A DNA stretch of 64,000 nucleotides from positions 19,927-83,926 of the forward strand of contig CAYXIJ010000007.1 of NCBI GenBank assembly GCA_964465375.1, read 5' to 3'. Within the stretch, counting starts at the first letter, position 1; each line of letters opens with the position of its first letter. Positions 26,417 to 36,561 of this stretch are shown piece by piece. This stretch comes from CAJWKT01 sp964465375 (GTDB taxonomy: Bacteria > Pseudomonadota > Gammaproteobacteria > Steroidobacterales > Rariloculaceae). The notes below the pieces were generated by a model. That model saw nothing but the letters and a program-made list of their open reading frames with translations, was not told the DNA's origin and ran no database searches. Position numbers and translations under genes: made by a program.

Positions 26417-27302
26417 AATGGCCCAACCGGAACAAATACAAGTTTCCTTCGAATTCTTCCCGCCAAAAACCGAAAAAATGGAGGAAACGCTTTGGAACTC
26501 AGTTCAGCGACTTGCGCCGCTGCAACCTCGTTTTGTATCAGTAACCTATGGTGCAGATGGCTCCACCCGAGACCGCACTCATCGGATCGTGCAACGAATT
26601 CACAATGAGACTGAACTTACCTGCGCTCCCCATCTTACTTGTATTGGGGCCACGCGAAATGACGTTATGGACATTGCATCCGGTTACTGGAAAGAAGGCA
26701 TAAGGCACGTAGTCGCTCTGCGTGGGGATCCACTAAAAGACATGTCTCACTATGAGCCACATCCCGATGGATTCCCTTATGCCTCAGATTTAGTGTTGGG
26801 ATTGCTAAAGGTAGGTGCATACGATATTTCGGTCGCTGCCTACCCCGAAACCCACCCCGAAGCTCCTAGCGCCCAATTCGATCTTGAAAACCTAAAACGC
26901 AAAATCGATGCAGGTGCTAACCGTGCTATTACTCAGTTTTTTTTCGACACTGATCTTTACCTTCGATTCAGGGACCGCTGTGTCGATCACGGAATTGAAG
27001 CTACCATTGTTCCAGGAATTCTACCGATCACAAATTTTAAACGGATGGTGAGTTTTGCCGACATGTGCGGAACATCGGTACCCGCATGGCTGCATGAACG
27101 CTTTGCCGGACTCGAAAATGATCCTGAAACCCGCCAGTTCATGGCAGCCAGTATCGCCATTGAACAAGTGGAAACACTAAAACGAGATGGCGTTCAGGAA
27201 TTTCATTTTTATACTTTAAATAGGTCCACTCTCACTTATGCGATTTGTCATGCACTAGGTCTGCGTCCAAAAAAAATCAGTGCAGAAAAACCCACAACAT
27301 GA
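26409..27302 (+). CDS. metF: 5,10-methylenetetrahydrofolate reductase
   Basis: A 297-residue FAD-dependent MTHFR. The N-terminal FEFFPPK has the catalytic Glu, followed by FVSVTYGADG, HLTCIG, LRGDPL and a GANRAITQFFFD segment typical of the TIM barrel. It makes 5-methyl-THF for MetH. The ATG at 26409 overlaps the end of the regulator gene (ATGAGTAA); an ATG 9 bp later is also possible. Its own stop overlaps the metH start (ATGA). Confidence 0.95.
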   Translation: MSKMAQPEQIQVSFEFFPPKTEKMEETLWNSVQRLAPLQPRFVSVTYGADGSTRDRTHRIVQRIHNETELTCAPHLTCIGATRNDVMDIASGYWKEGIRHVVALRGDPLKDMSHYEPHPDGFPYASDLVLGLLKVGAYDISVAAYPETHPEAPSAQFDLENLKRKIDAGANRAITQFFFDTDLYLRFRDRCVDHGIEATIVPGILPITNFKRMVSFADMCGTSVPAWLHERFAGLENDPETRQFMAASIAIEQVETLKRDGVQEFHFYTLNRSTLTYAICHALGLRPKKISAEKPTT

Positions 27303-30300
27303 ATTCTTCTGATCAAGTTAAAAAGCTACTTTCGGAGCGAATTGTGATTCTTGACGGTGCATCAGGTACCAGCATCCAATCACTTGAACTAGAGGAATCC
27401 GATTTCAGGGGAAAGCGCTTTGCAAGCTGGCCCACAGACCTAAAAGGCAACAATGATCTACTCTGCTTAACTCAGCCAGAGCAGATTACTCAAATGCACC
27501 AAAAATTTCTAGAAGCTGGTGCAGACATAATAAGCACCAATACGTTTAACTCGAACGCACCCTCTCAATCAGACTACGGCATGGAATCTTTGGTAGCGGA
27601 ACTCAATTTGACTGCCGCAAACCTAGCGCGCCAGGCAGCTGATGAATATTCTAAGGCAACAGGATCTCCACGATTTGTGGCCGGCATTTTGGGCCCAACA
27701 AACCGGACATGCTCAATCTCACCAGACGTCAACAACCCAGGTACACGAAACACAAGCTTCGACAGCCTTGCTGAAACTTATAGTGAAGCAGCTCAATCGC
27801 TGATCACAGGGGGAGTTGATCTGCTCCTTTTGGAGACAATTTTTGACACACTTAATGCGAAGGCAGCGCTATACGCTATTGGGCCATTAGCTAAGGCTGC
27901 GGGCGTTCCCTTGATGATTTCCGGTACGATAACCGACGCTTCTGGCCGCACACTTTCTGGGCAAACCGTAGAAGCATTTTATAACTCCATTCGTCACGTA
28001 GAACCACTTACGGTAGGTTTGAACTGTGCCCTAGGCGCTTCTGAACTCCGACCGTACGTGGAAGAACTCGCTCGACTCTCTGAAACCTACACCAGTGCAC
28101 ACCCAAATGCAGGGCTACCCAATGAGTTTGGCGAGTACGATGACACCCCAGAAAATATGGCAAAAATAATAGGGGATTTTGCAAAAGAAGGCTGGGTAAA
28201 TCTCGTGGGTGGATGCTGTGGCACAACCCCTGAACACATACAAAAAATAGCCAAAACAGCATCTCAATTTCAGCCGAGAACATTCTCCGAAAAAAAGAAA
28301 TTCTGTCGACTAAGCGGGCTTGAGGCACTTAATATGGGCCCGAACAGTCTATTCGCGAATGTCGGAGAGCGAACCAACGTAACAGGTTCTGCAAAATTCA
28401 GAAAACTCATCGAAGGCGATGACTACGAAGCTGCCATTAACGTCGCATTGGATCAGGTAAACAATGGCGCGCAAATTATCGACGTAAACATGGATGAGGG
28501 CATGTTGGATTCGGAAGCGGCTATGGATCAATTTCTGAAGCTGGTCGCTTCTGAACCCAATATCGCGCGTGTTCCGATCATGATTGACTCTTCTAAGTGG
28601 AGCGTTATTGAGGCAGGCCTGAAATGCGTGCAAGGCAAAGGTATTGTCAATTCGATCAGCTTGAAGGAAGGGGAAAAAATCTTTTTACAGCAGGCCAATG
28701 AGATTCGCCGTTATGGGGCCGCTGTCATAGTCATGGCCTTCGATGAAGAAGGACAGGCTGATACGGTAGAACGTAAAGTTGCAATCTGCGCCCGCTGCTA
28801 CGAACTTCTGGTACAAAAAGTGCAATTTCCACCGGAGGACATCATATTTGATCCCAACATCTTTGCTGTGGCGACGGGAATTGCCGAGCATAACGATTAC
28901 GGCCTCGCATTTATTGAGGCGACCCGCCAAATTAAAGACGCCTTGCCCCATGTAAAAATTAGCGGTGGTGTCAGCAATATTTCTTTCTCCTTTAGAGGAA
29001 ACAATCCCGTACGTGAAGCTATGCATTCGGTATTTCTGTATCACGCTGTGACTGCTGGTATGGATTTGGGAATCGTCAATGCAGGACAACTGTCGGTGTA
29101 CGAAGAAATTCCTGAAACACTTCGAAATGCATCTGAGGACGTAATTCTCAACAGAACTTCTGACGCAACAGAAAAACTTGTGGCACTTGCAGATGAATTC
29201 AGAAGTGGTAAACCGAGAAACAACATAGAACAAAACGAAAAGTGGCGAAGCTGGCCGGTGAAAAAAAGATTAGAGCATGCTTTAGTGCATGGCGATGACA
29301 GCTATATCATAGAGGACACCGAAAAAGCTCGCTGCAAAACAGATCGCCCCCTGGATGTCATCGAAGGTCCGCTTATGGATGGTATGAATATAGTGGGCGA
29401 CCTCTTCGGCGCAGGTAAAATGTTTCTGCCTCAGGTCGTTAAATCTGCTCGCGTCATGAAAAAAGCAGTAGCCTATCTAGTACCCTTTATTGAGGAAAAT
29501 AAACATGAGGTCTCAACAAAGGCGAAAATTGTCATCGCTACTGTTAAAGGCGACGTACACGATATTGGGAAAAGCATTGTTACAGTAGTGCTTCAGTGCA
29601 ACAATTTTGAGGTTACGGACTTAGGTGTCATGGTGCCGTCGGAAAAAATCCTAGCCACGGCAAATGAGATTAATGCTGATCTAGTTGGTCTTTCCGGACT
29701 GATCACGCCCTCCCTAGATGAAATGGCGCATGTTGCTGGAGAGATGGAAAGAAAGGGATTCTCTATCCCTCTTCTGATTGGCGGAGCAACTACCTCCCCT
29801 GCCCATACTAGTGTAAAAATAGACCCTGCCTACTCAGGACCCGTCATTTATGTTAAAGACGCCTCCCGCTCAGTAGGAGTGGTCCAATCTCTGGTTGGAT
29901 CTGGGCAAAAGACTTTTGTAGAGCAAACAAAAAAAGAACATGCGGCACGGCGGCGGCGGCACGAAGACAAACGTAGCCGAAAAACTAATCTTTCACTCAC
30001 AAAAGCAAGAAAAAATAAGCTTGCCTTGGACTGGAAGGAATACGCTCCACCTAAACCAAAATCAATGGATATACAGATATTTTCGGACTATCCATTACAA
30101 GAATTGAGCACCTTTATTGATTGGATGCCGTTTTTTAATGCCTGGGAGTTTCACGGTCGATTTCCTCAGATTCTAGATGACCCGCAAGCTGGTAAAGCTG
30201 CAAAAGCCCTCTACGATGATGCAATCCAGCTACTTGAAAAGATAATAGCCGAAAAATGGCTATCAGCATCTGGTGTGCTGGGCTTCTTTCCGGCAACTAG

Positions 30301-30976
30301 TACAGGGGATGATATTGAGGTGTACAGCGACGAGACGCGGAGTAACATCTTAGCTAGACTGCATCATTTGCGTCAGCAGCAAAGTAAACGAACAGATCTA
30401 AGTAACGATTGTCTATCGGACTTTATTGCGCCACAAAGTACAGGTCTACTAGACTATATTGGCGGTTTTGCCGTCACGGCAGGGCTGGGACTGGAAGAGC
30501 ATGTTGCGCGCCTCGAATCACAACAGGACGATTACAGCGCAATCATACTCAAAGCGTTAGCCGATCGACTTGCTGAGGCATTTGCAGAGCGCTTACACCA
30601 GCGAGTCCGCACAGAATTTTGGGGCTATTCGCCCGGTGAGAATTTAGAAAACGCAGACCTGATCGAGGAATCTTACTGCGGCATCCGCCCTGCACCCGGT
30701 TATCCGGCCTGCCCCGATCACACGGAGAAAAAAACGCTCTGGCAACTATTAAAAGTAGAGCAGACTACAGGCATTAGGATCACAGACACATATGCCATGC
30801 TACCAATGGCATCAGTAAGTGGATGGTATTTCTCTCATCCTAAATCGCGCTATTTTTCTGTAGGCAAAATTGATAGAGATCAGGTTGAAGACTATGCGAC
30901 CAGAAAAGGTTGGACCACTAAACAAACAGAACGCTGGCTTTCGGCTAATTTGAATTACAGAACGACATCAACTTAG
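27299..30976 (+). CDS. metH: Cobalamin-dependent methionine synthase
   Basis: A 1225-residue four-module MetH. Residues 1-330 bind homocysteine (zinc Cys in GLNCALG and the GGCCGTTPEHI pair). About 345-620 bind methyl-THF (FANVGERTNVTGSAKF). About 640-890 bind B12, with the axial His754 in GDVHDIGKS, VGLSGLITPS and LIGGATTS. The C-terminal activation domain has the SAM-binding RPAPGYPACPDH. It remethylates homocysteine to methionine. It starts inside the metF stop codon (ATGA). The cell must make or import B12; note the CobS- and CobT-like genes at 56.4-59.2 kb. Confidence 0.97.
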   Translation: MNSSDQVKKLLSERIVILDGASGTSIQSLELEESDFRGKRFASWPTDLKGNNDLLCLTQPEQITQMHQKFLEAGADIISTNTFNSNAPSQSDYGMESLVAELNLTAANLARQAADEYSKATGSPRFVAGILGPTNRTCSISPDVNNPGTRNTSFDSLAETYSEAAQSLITGGVDLLLLETIFDTLNAKAALYAIGPLAKAAGVPLMISGTITDASGRTLSGQTVEAFYNSIRHVEPLTVGLNCALGASELRPYVEELARLSETYTSAHPNAGLPNEFGEYDDTPENMAKIIGDFAKEGWVNLVGGCCGTTPEHIQKIAKTASQFQPRTFSEKKKFCRLSGLEALNMGPNSLFANVGERTNVTGSAKFRKLIEGDDYEAAINVALDQVNNGAQIIDVNMDEGMLDSEAAMDQFLKLVASEPNIARVPIMIDSSKWSVIEAGLKCVQGKGIVNSISLKEGEKIFLQQANEIRRYGAAVIVMAFDEEGQADTVERKVAICARCYELLVQKVQFPPEDIIFDPNIFAVATGIAEHNDYGLAFIEATRQIKDALPHVKISGGVSNISFSFRGNNPVREAMHSVFLYHAVTAGMDLGIVNAGQLSVYEEIPETLRNASEDVILNRTSDATEKLVALADEFRSGKPRNNIEQNEKWRSWPVKKRLEHALVHGDDSYIIEDTEKARCKTDRPLDVIEGPLMDGMNIVGDLFGAGKMFLPQVVKSARVMKKAVAYLVPFIEENKHEVSTKAKIVIATVKGDVHDIGKSIVTVVLQCNNFEVTDLGVMVPSEKILATANEINADLVGLSGLITPSLDEMAHVAGEMERKGFSIPLLIGGATTSPAHTSVKIDPAYSGPVIYVKDASRSVGVVQSLVGSGQKTFVEQTKKEHAARRRRHEDKRSRKTNLSLTKARKNKLALDWKEYAPPKPKSMDIQIFSDYPLQELSTFIDWMPFFNAWEFHGRFPQILDDPQAGKAAKALYDDAIQLLEKIIAEKWLSASGVLGFFPATSTGDDIEVYSDETRSNILARLHHLRQQQSKRTDLSNDCLSDFIAPQSTGLLDYIGGFAVTAGLGLEEHVARLESQQDDYSAIILKALADRLAEAFAERLHQRVRTEFWGYSPGENLENADLIEESYCGIRPAPGYPACPDHTEKKTLWQLLKVEQTTGIRITDTYAMLPMASVSGWYFSHPKSRYFSVGKIDRDQVEDYATRKGWTTKQTERWLSANLNYRTTST

Positions 30977-30994
30977 AAAACTATCGGAAATTTC

Positions 30995-31726
30995 TCATGC
31001 CTGACAAAGCGGGCAATCCGATTTAGGCCTAAGACCTACTTCCTGCCACCGACCGATTGCGGCATCCCACAACAGCAAACGATTTTTCAGTCCTGACTCT
31101 ATGCCCATCAGCAATTTCAAAGTTTCCACCGCCATTAATGCACCAACCACACCTGTTACAGGCGACAGCACACCGTTCCCCTCACAATTTCCAAGCCATT
31201 CATCCTCGTCCCCGTAAATACACCGATAACAGGGCCCCTTACCTTTGTTTGTAAAAACCGCCAGCTGACCCTCCAAACGCACGGCTGCACCAGACACTAA
31301 TGGCACCCCCATTTTGACGCACGCCTCATTCACCGCCAAACGGGCAGTAAAGTTATCAGTACCGTCAAGAACCACAGACGCCTGCGCAATGTGAGCTTCA
31401 AGAGCTTCTAGGTTAAGACGTTGGGGTACGCATTCAATTGCAACACTGGAATTCATGGCAAGTAATCGATCTCGCGCCACCTCCACCTTTAGCTTCCCTA
31501 CATCTTCTGTCCTATAGAGAATCTGGCGAGCCAAATTGCTCTCATCTATACGATCAAAATCATTCAGCACCAAACATCCGACGCCGCTGGCAGCTAAATA
31601 TTGTGCCGCGGGACAACCAAGACCTCCTAGTCCAACTATGAAAGTTCTTGCTAAAGCCAGCTGCGCCTGACCATCTTCGCCCACTCCTGGAAGAATTAAA
31701 TGCCGACTATACCGAGTGCTATCCAC
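30995..31726 (-). CDS. moeB: MoeB/ThiF/HesA-family adenylyltransferase
   Basis: A 243-residue E1-like protein: nucleotide loop VGLGGLGCPAAQYL (31-44), DFDRIDESNLARQ, the KxxVARDRLLAMN segment, DGTDNF and zinc-binding CYRC and CPLC pairs near 172 and 240. It adenylates the C-terminal Gly of a small sulfur carrier (MoaD or ThiS). The prfA-prmC-moeB order is a common gammaproteobacterial arrangement and favours MoeB over ThiF. The start is GTG at 31726. It lies convergent to metH. Confidence 0.88.
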   Translation of the reverse strand: MDSTRYSRHLILPGVGEDGQAQLALARTFIVGLGGLGCPAAQYLAASGVGCLVLNDFDRIDESNLARQILYRTEDVGKLKVEVARDRLLAMNSSVAIECVPQRLNLEALEAHIAQASVVLDGTDNFTARLAVNEACVKMGVPLVSGAAVRLEGQLAVFTNKGKGPCYRCIYGDEDEWLGNCEGNGVLSPVTGVVGALMAVETLKLLMGIESGLKNRLLLWDAAIGRWQEVGLRPKSDCPLCQA

Positions 31727-31816
31727 TAAACCACCGCCACAGCTGATATGTAAGTCAAAAGTATTGCAGTTCTTTTAAGCATGCGCTGAGCTACAAGCTA
31801 TCAAAATCTACTCTCT

Positions 31817-32680
31817 TTATGATGTAACCACCTGTGCACCTAAAACGCGAGGATGGCCGGCCAGATCACAATATGATCCTATCACTTCTAAGGAGTTAGC
31901 CTGCAGAAGCTCAGTGACCACACCAAGTTGACCAAGGCCATGCTCTACTAACAAGCGCCCACCAGAAGAAAGATGTTTTTTTGCACCCACTACAATAACG
32001 CGGATGATATCTAAGCCATCAGCACCACCATCTAAGGCCAGCCGCGGCTCAAAACAGATATCATCCAGCAGACAAGGATCCCCCCTTTCTACGTAGGGTG
32101 GATTTGTCACAATCAGATCAAATTGCTCCCCGGAAAGAGCACTGTAGGCGCTCGATCTGAGCCAACGCACATTAAGGTCCAAGGCTAAACCATTGCTCTT
32201 TGCTACCAAAAGTGCCGCTTCACTTACATCGATCCCAGTTACGCAAGCACGAGGCCGATGCTTCTTGATAGCCAGCGCAATGGCCCCCGTACCCGTACCA
32301 ATGTCTAAGATGGATATTTTGACTTTCTCAGGAATCCAGGCAAGAGCCTTCTCAACAAGAAGCTCTGTCTCTGGGCGAGGAACAAGGGTATCTGCAGTCA
32401 CCGCAAACTCTAGGGAATAAAATTCCTTTTTTCCAACAAGTTGGGCAACTGGGATTCCATTAACACGCTTGGCAATTAAATCAAGATACCGGTATTTAAT
32501 CTCTAGGCGAGCAGTACGCTCGGGAAAGGCGAACACCACGCTTCGGGAAATACCAGCGGCGTGGGCGAGCAGTACCTCTGCATCCAAACGGGGTGAAACA
32601 CTGGCCCCTCGGAGCGCCTGATAACCCTGTGCTGCAAGATATCCGAGACTCGCGCTGTGATCAGAAATCTGTGTGCTCAC
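31817..32680 (-). CDS. prmC: Release factor glutamine N5-methyltransferase
   Basis: A 287-residue PrmC/HemK with an N-terminal helical domain, SAM motif DIGTGTGAIAL, and the NPPYVE motif (about 188-193) that binds the target Gln. It methylates the GGQ glutamine of RF1 and RF2; RF1 is encoded just upstream (prfA, 15 bp). The start is GTG at 32680. Confidence 0.95.
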   Translation of the reverse strand: MSTQISDHSASLGYLAAQGYQALRGASVSPRLDAEVLLAHAAGISRSVVFAFPERTARLEIKYRYLDLIAKRVNGIPVAQLVGKKEFYSLEFAVTADTLVPRPETELLVEKALAWIPEKVKISILDIGTGTGAIALAIKKHRPRACVTGIDVSEAALLVAKSNGLALDLNVRWLRSSAYSALSGEQFDLIVTNPPYVERGDPCLLDDICFEPRLALDGGADGLDIIRVIVVGAKKHLSSGGRLLVEHGLGQLGVVTELLQANSLEVIGSYCDLAGHPRVLGAQVVTS

Positions 32681-32695
32681 GAATAGCCCCGATGC

Positions 32696-33781
32696 TTACT
32701 GATCAACCAACGCAGCCAACTGATCCGCCTGATGCTCATTAGTTAGCGATTCAATGACTTTATCCAAGCTACCTTCCAGGATATCTCCTAAATTGTATAA
32801 AGTGAGATCTATTCGATGGTCGGTCACACGGCCCTGAGGAAAATTATAAGTGCGAATTCGCTCTGAGCGATCGCCAGAACCCACTAAGTCGCGACGACGT
32901 TCAGCAGTTTCCATGCGCCGCTTCGTAACTTGAATGTCCTTCAATTTAGACGCCATCAGTGACATAGCTCGAGCCCGATTTTTATGCTGAGACCGCTCAT
33001 CCTGACACTCGACAACGATTCCAGTTGGTAGGTGCGTTAATCTTACAGCGGAGTCCGTCTTGTTCACATGCTGACCACCTGCCCCTGATGCTCGATAGGT
33101 GTCTACCCGTAAATCACTGGTATTGACTTCAACCTCTTCTGTTTCAGGCAACTCCGGCAGGACAGCTACTGTGCACGCGGAAGTATGAATGCGTCCTTGA
33201 GATTCCGTATCTGGAACGCGTTGGACACGGTGAACGCCGGATTCAAACTTCAAATGTGCGTAGGCCCCTTTGCCTACCACCCGGCTAATAATTTCCTTAA
33301 AACCACCATGGTCGCCTTCACTGGTACTTAATACCTCTACACTCCAACCATTTTGCTCTGCATACCTGTGGTACATGCGAGAAAGGTCTCCCGCAAATAA
33401 TGCTGCTTCATCTCCGCCCGTACCCGCGCGTATCTCAAGATAAAGATTAGCGTCATCGTCCGGATCACGCGCAATTAAATGCAAAGATAAGCGACTTTCC
33501 TGCATTACCCGTTGATCGAGCAGGCGCTTTAACTCCTCTTCACCTAAGGCCTTTAGCTCCACATCATCGCCAGTACGCATCTCCTCTGCAGCCTGAATGT
33601 CCTTCTCTAAAATTTGGAAGGTCTCGATATCCTTTACGATCGGATTCAGTCGAGCATATTCCCTTGAAAGATCACGGAAACGATGCTGATCAGCAATCAC
33701 CTCAGGATCAGCCAACAATTGACTAATTTCTTCGAACCGCTCAGTCATCAGGATCAATTTTTCTTGTATAGAAGTTTTCAC
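32696..33781 (-). CDS. prfA: Peptide chain release factor 1
   Basis: A 361-residue class I release factor. The GGQ motif (235-237, in GAGGQHVNKTDS) reaches the peptidyl transferase centre. The tripeptide in VPDTESQGRIHTS (190-192, PDT) occupies the PxT codon-reading position that identifies RF1 rather than RF2. The start is GTG at 33781 and overlaps the mscS stop (GTGA). hemA, usually upstream of prfA in gammaproteobacteria, is replaced here by mscS. RF1 reads UAA and UAG, so it does not compete for the UGA of the selenoprotein. Confidence 0.97.
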   Translation of the reverse strand: MKTSIQEKLILMTERFEEISQLLADPEVIADQHRFRDLSREYARLNPIVKDIETFQILEKDIQAAEEMRTGDDVELKALGEEELKRLLDQRVMQESRLSLHLIARDPDDDANLYLEIRAGTGGDEAALFAGDLSRMYHRYAEQNGWSVEVLSTSEGDHGGFKEIISRVVGKGAYAHLKFESGVHRVQRVPDTESQGRIHTSACTVAVLPELPETEEVEVNTSDLRVDTYRASGAGGQHVNKTDSAVRLTHLPTGIVVECQDERSQHKNRARAMSLMASKLKDIQVTKRRMETAERRRDLVGSGDRSERIRTYNFPQGRVTDHRIDLTLYNLGDILEGSLDKVIESLTNEHQADQLAALVDQ

Positions 33782-34626
33782 GTGCCTGTTTGGATATGAT
33801 CAATTACATGCAAATCACGCTGAGGATACGGCATAGACAAACCATTTTTTTCGATTGCGCTTTTAATGGATTCCAGTAAGTCACCACGAACCGACCAATA
33901 ATCAGCGGTACGCACCCAAGGCCGCACCCCAAAATTGACACTGCTCTCACCTAGCTCCAATAAGAACACAGCAGCAGGAGGTTCCTCTAAAAGTCGACTT
34001 TCTTGCATTAGCACGCCCTGAATCAGAGCCTTAGCCTTCCCTATTTCATCGTTATAGCTGATCCCTATCACAAGATCGATACGACGCTTTTCCTCGGCAG
34101 AATAGTTAGTGATGGTGTCAGCGTAAATTAGTCCGTTAGGAACTGTGATAACACGATTATCCGGCGTTTTGAGAATCGTATTGAAAATGCTGATGCTCTC
34201 CACACTACCGCTAATGCCGGCAGTGTCAACAAAATCACCTACCTTAAATGGCCGGAACAACACTAACATTACACCCGCCGCAAAATTTGCCAGCGAGTCT
34301 CGCAATGCCAGACCAACAGCCAAACCAGCAGCCCCGATGACCGCAAGAAAAGAAGTAGTGGGAATCCCAAGCACCCCCAAAGCACTAACTACCACAACAA
34401 CCATCAACACTACATAGGTGATACTGGACAAAAACTGTACTAGAGTTGAGTCCACTTTAGCCTTACTAACAGCCTTTCTTATCCAAGAAATCACTGCCTT
34501 AGCAACCCATCTTCCAGCTACAACTATTAAGGCAGCAGCCAACAGCTTGCCGCTCCAGCTAAGCAGCATTGCCCCCAGCATGACCGGATCTAGTGAATCG
34601 CTAAATATCTCTAAAAGATTCTTCAT
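33778..34626 (-). CDS. mscS: Small-conductance mechanosensitive channel MscS
   Basis: A 282-residue MscS with three spans; the pore-lining third span carries the Gly/Ala pattern AGLAVGLALRDSLANFAAGVML (about 100-121), followed by the FRPFKVGDFVDTAGISGSVESI beta domain and the C-terminal alpha/beta domain. It opens under membrane tension after hypo-osmotic shock. It overlaps prfA by 4 bp. The divergent TPR gene starts 99 bp away. Confidence 0.93.
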   Translation of the reverse strand: MKNLLEIFSDSLDPVMLGAMLLSWSGKLLAAALIVVAGRWVAKAVISWIRKAVSKAKVDSTLVQFLSSITYVVLMVVVVVSALGVLGIPTTSFLAVIGAAGLAVGLALRDSLANFAAGVMLVLFRPFKVGDFVDTAGISGSVESISIFNTILKTPDNRVITVPNGLIYADTITNYSAEEKRRIDLVIGISYNDEIGKAKALIQGVLMQESRLLEEPPAAVFLLELGESSVNFGVRPWVRTADYWSVRGDLLESIKSAIEKNGLSMPYPQRDLHVIDHIQTGT

Positions 34627-34725
34627 TCCTACCCCCCCTCATGTGCTCCCTCAATTATCATAGACAAATACTCACCCAAATTGTCAGGGTATCCCACAGG
34701 GATCACAAGGTAATAAGACTATCCG

Positions 34726-36561
34726 GTGAGTCGGGGGCTTTGTGATCAGGTATCATTCACATTCCTAAAATGGAGTAGCTCGATCAGACTCACTCTCCTT
34801 ATAGTCATCACCGGCCTGGTAGCTTGCGCATCAGTACCAGCCCAAAATCAATCCGCCCGAAAACGCGTGGATGTTGATTCCCATGTGCTTCTGGCGGAAA
34901 TTGCATGGAATCGGCAACAATTTGAGGAGGCTGTAGGGCATTATCTAGCAGGCTCTAACATTTCTGAAGACCCCGCATTGGCAGAACGCACCTCACTCGC
35001 AGCCCACCAATTTAACCTTAACAACATCGGCCTCCAAGCCGCTAATCGTTGGCTCAATCTGAGCCCGACGGATCCCCGGGCACATCAATTTCTTGGAATA
35101 TTTGAATTTCGTTCAGGAAATTTGGAAAGGACCCATGAATTGTTCACTGACCTGATGAGTTTGGATGAAAATAAAACTGCGGGGCTTGAGCTAATAGTAG
35201 AAGGATTGGTTAATGAGGAGGACACTGAAGACGCTATGGCCGTGCTAGGCCGCGTTGTCGGGGCGCATGCAGATATTGCTACCGGGCGCTATGGGTTGGC
35301 CCAAATAGCTCTGCGTTCTGGTGACTTTGAGAAAACACTGATCAACGCTGAACTGGCGGCAACCTTGGCACCCGATTGGGTCGCTGCGCAACTTTTGTAT
35401 GCCCGAACTCTACTCGTTGTTGGGCGTACCGAAGATGCACTAGAGCTTGCAGGGCATTTTGCACAAGAGCAACCAACAGTGGCAGTGCGCTTGCAATACG
35501 CTGAACTCCTAATCTCAGCGGGACACGGAAGTGAAGCCCGAGAAATACTTCACATTATTCTAGAAGAAAATCCTGGTCACACAGCAGCTGTCAGGGCCTT
35601 AGGGTTTCTTTCATTAGCAGAAAACGACCTCGAGACTTCCAGAAATTTCTTCAACGAACTGAGGGCGGAGCCACGCTATCGAAATGAAGCATTTTATTAC
35701 CTAGGGCGTATTGCCGAAAATAATGAAAATTTCCTCCAAGCTATGCGCTCCTACTCACGAGTGACAGAAGGTGTAAATGCTGTCGAAGCCCAACTTAGGG
35801 CCGCTAACTTACTCTTTACGCGACTAGGTGATTCTGAAAGTGCTCTCCAGCATCTAAAGGATTTCGGTGCTGCTAATCCAAACTACAATACTGAAATGGT
35901 TGTCGCTGGGAGTGAAGTGCTGGCTAGAATGGGTCGAATTGACGACGCAATGAACCTGATTAACAAGGCCCTGGAAGAAGATACGGAGGATGAAATTCTG
36001 CATGATGCCCGTGTCCAGCTCTACATTGCCATGGCCCAAAAAGCCGAGAACCAGCTGAGCCTAGACGAAGCTCAAGCACTGCTCAGAAAGGGCCTCAGAC
36101 TTTATTCTAAGAACACGTCGCTTCGCTATGCCCAAGCGCTCATCTATCAGAAGCAGGGCCGTATCCGAAGGGCCATAAACATATTGAGAAACCTAGTTGA
36201 GGAAAACCCCAACGACGCAGGGTTATTGAACGCGCTGGGTTACTTGATAGCAGACCAAGGACGCCAACATCAGGAAGCACGAGCTTATATACAAAAAGCA
36301 CTAGCAATAGAACCAGATAACCCAGCCATTATTGATAGTATGGGATGGGTACTTTTTCGTTTAGGTCAATATAAGGCGGCATTAGATTATCTAGAGCGTG
36401 CATACCGCTTATTTCCTGATCCCGAAATTGCAGCCCATTTGGTAGATGTGTACTGGGTAGAAAACAGAAAAAACCAAGCGTTAAAATTACTTGAAGAAGC
36501 ACTTCAAGATAATCCTGACAATCCACTTCTCATGGAGGTCAAGCGGCGTATTCAGCCATGA
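34726..36561 (+). CDS. TPR-repeat lipoprotein
   Basis: A 611-residue protein starting at GTG 34726. A hydrophobic stretch ends in a lipobox LVAC, making Cys34 the lipidation site. The rest consists of about 12-14 tetratricopeptide repeats, clearest near the C-terminus (LLNALGYLIADQGR, AIEPDNPAIIDSMGWVLFRLGQYKAALDYLERA). The TPR protein upstream of lolB is a conserved gammaproteobacterial neighbour with no settled function. Its stop overlaps the lolB start by 4 bp. A role in outer-membrane protein or lipoprotein traffic is guessed from this pairing. Confidence 0.85.
   Translation: MSRGLCDQVSFTFLKWSSSIRLTLLIVITGLVACASVPAQNQSARKRVDVDSHVLLAEIAWNRQQFEEAVGHYLAGSNISEDPALAERTSLAAHQFNLNNIGLQAANRWLNLSPTDPRAHQFLGIFEFRSGNLERTHELFTDLMSLDENKTAGLELIVEGLVNEEDTEDAMAVLGRVVGAHADIATGRYGLAQIALRSGDFEKTLINAELAATLAPDWVAAQLLYARTLLVVGRTEDALELAGHFAQEQPTVAVRLQYAELLISAGHGSEAREILHIILEENPGHTAAVRALGFLSLAENDLETSRNFFNELRAEPRYRNEAFYYLGRIAENNENFLQAMRSYSRVTEGVNAVEAQLRAANLLFTRLGDSESALQHLKDFGAANPNYNTEMVVAGSEVLARMGRIDDAMNLINKALEEDTEDEILHDARVQLYIAMAQKAENQLSLDEAQALLRKGLRLYSKNTSLRYAQALIYQKQGRIRRAINILRNLVEENPNDAGLLNALGYLIADQGRQHQEARAYIQKALAIEPDNPAIIDSMGWVLFRLGQYKAALDYLERAYRLFPDPEIAAHLVDVYWVENRKNQALKLLEEALQDNPDNPLLMEVKRRIQP

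Noticed and set aside
28685..29233. Minus-strand 182-residue frame opposite metH
   Set aside because: Shadow of metH, whose frame holds B12 and folate motifs throughout.
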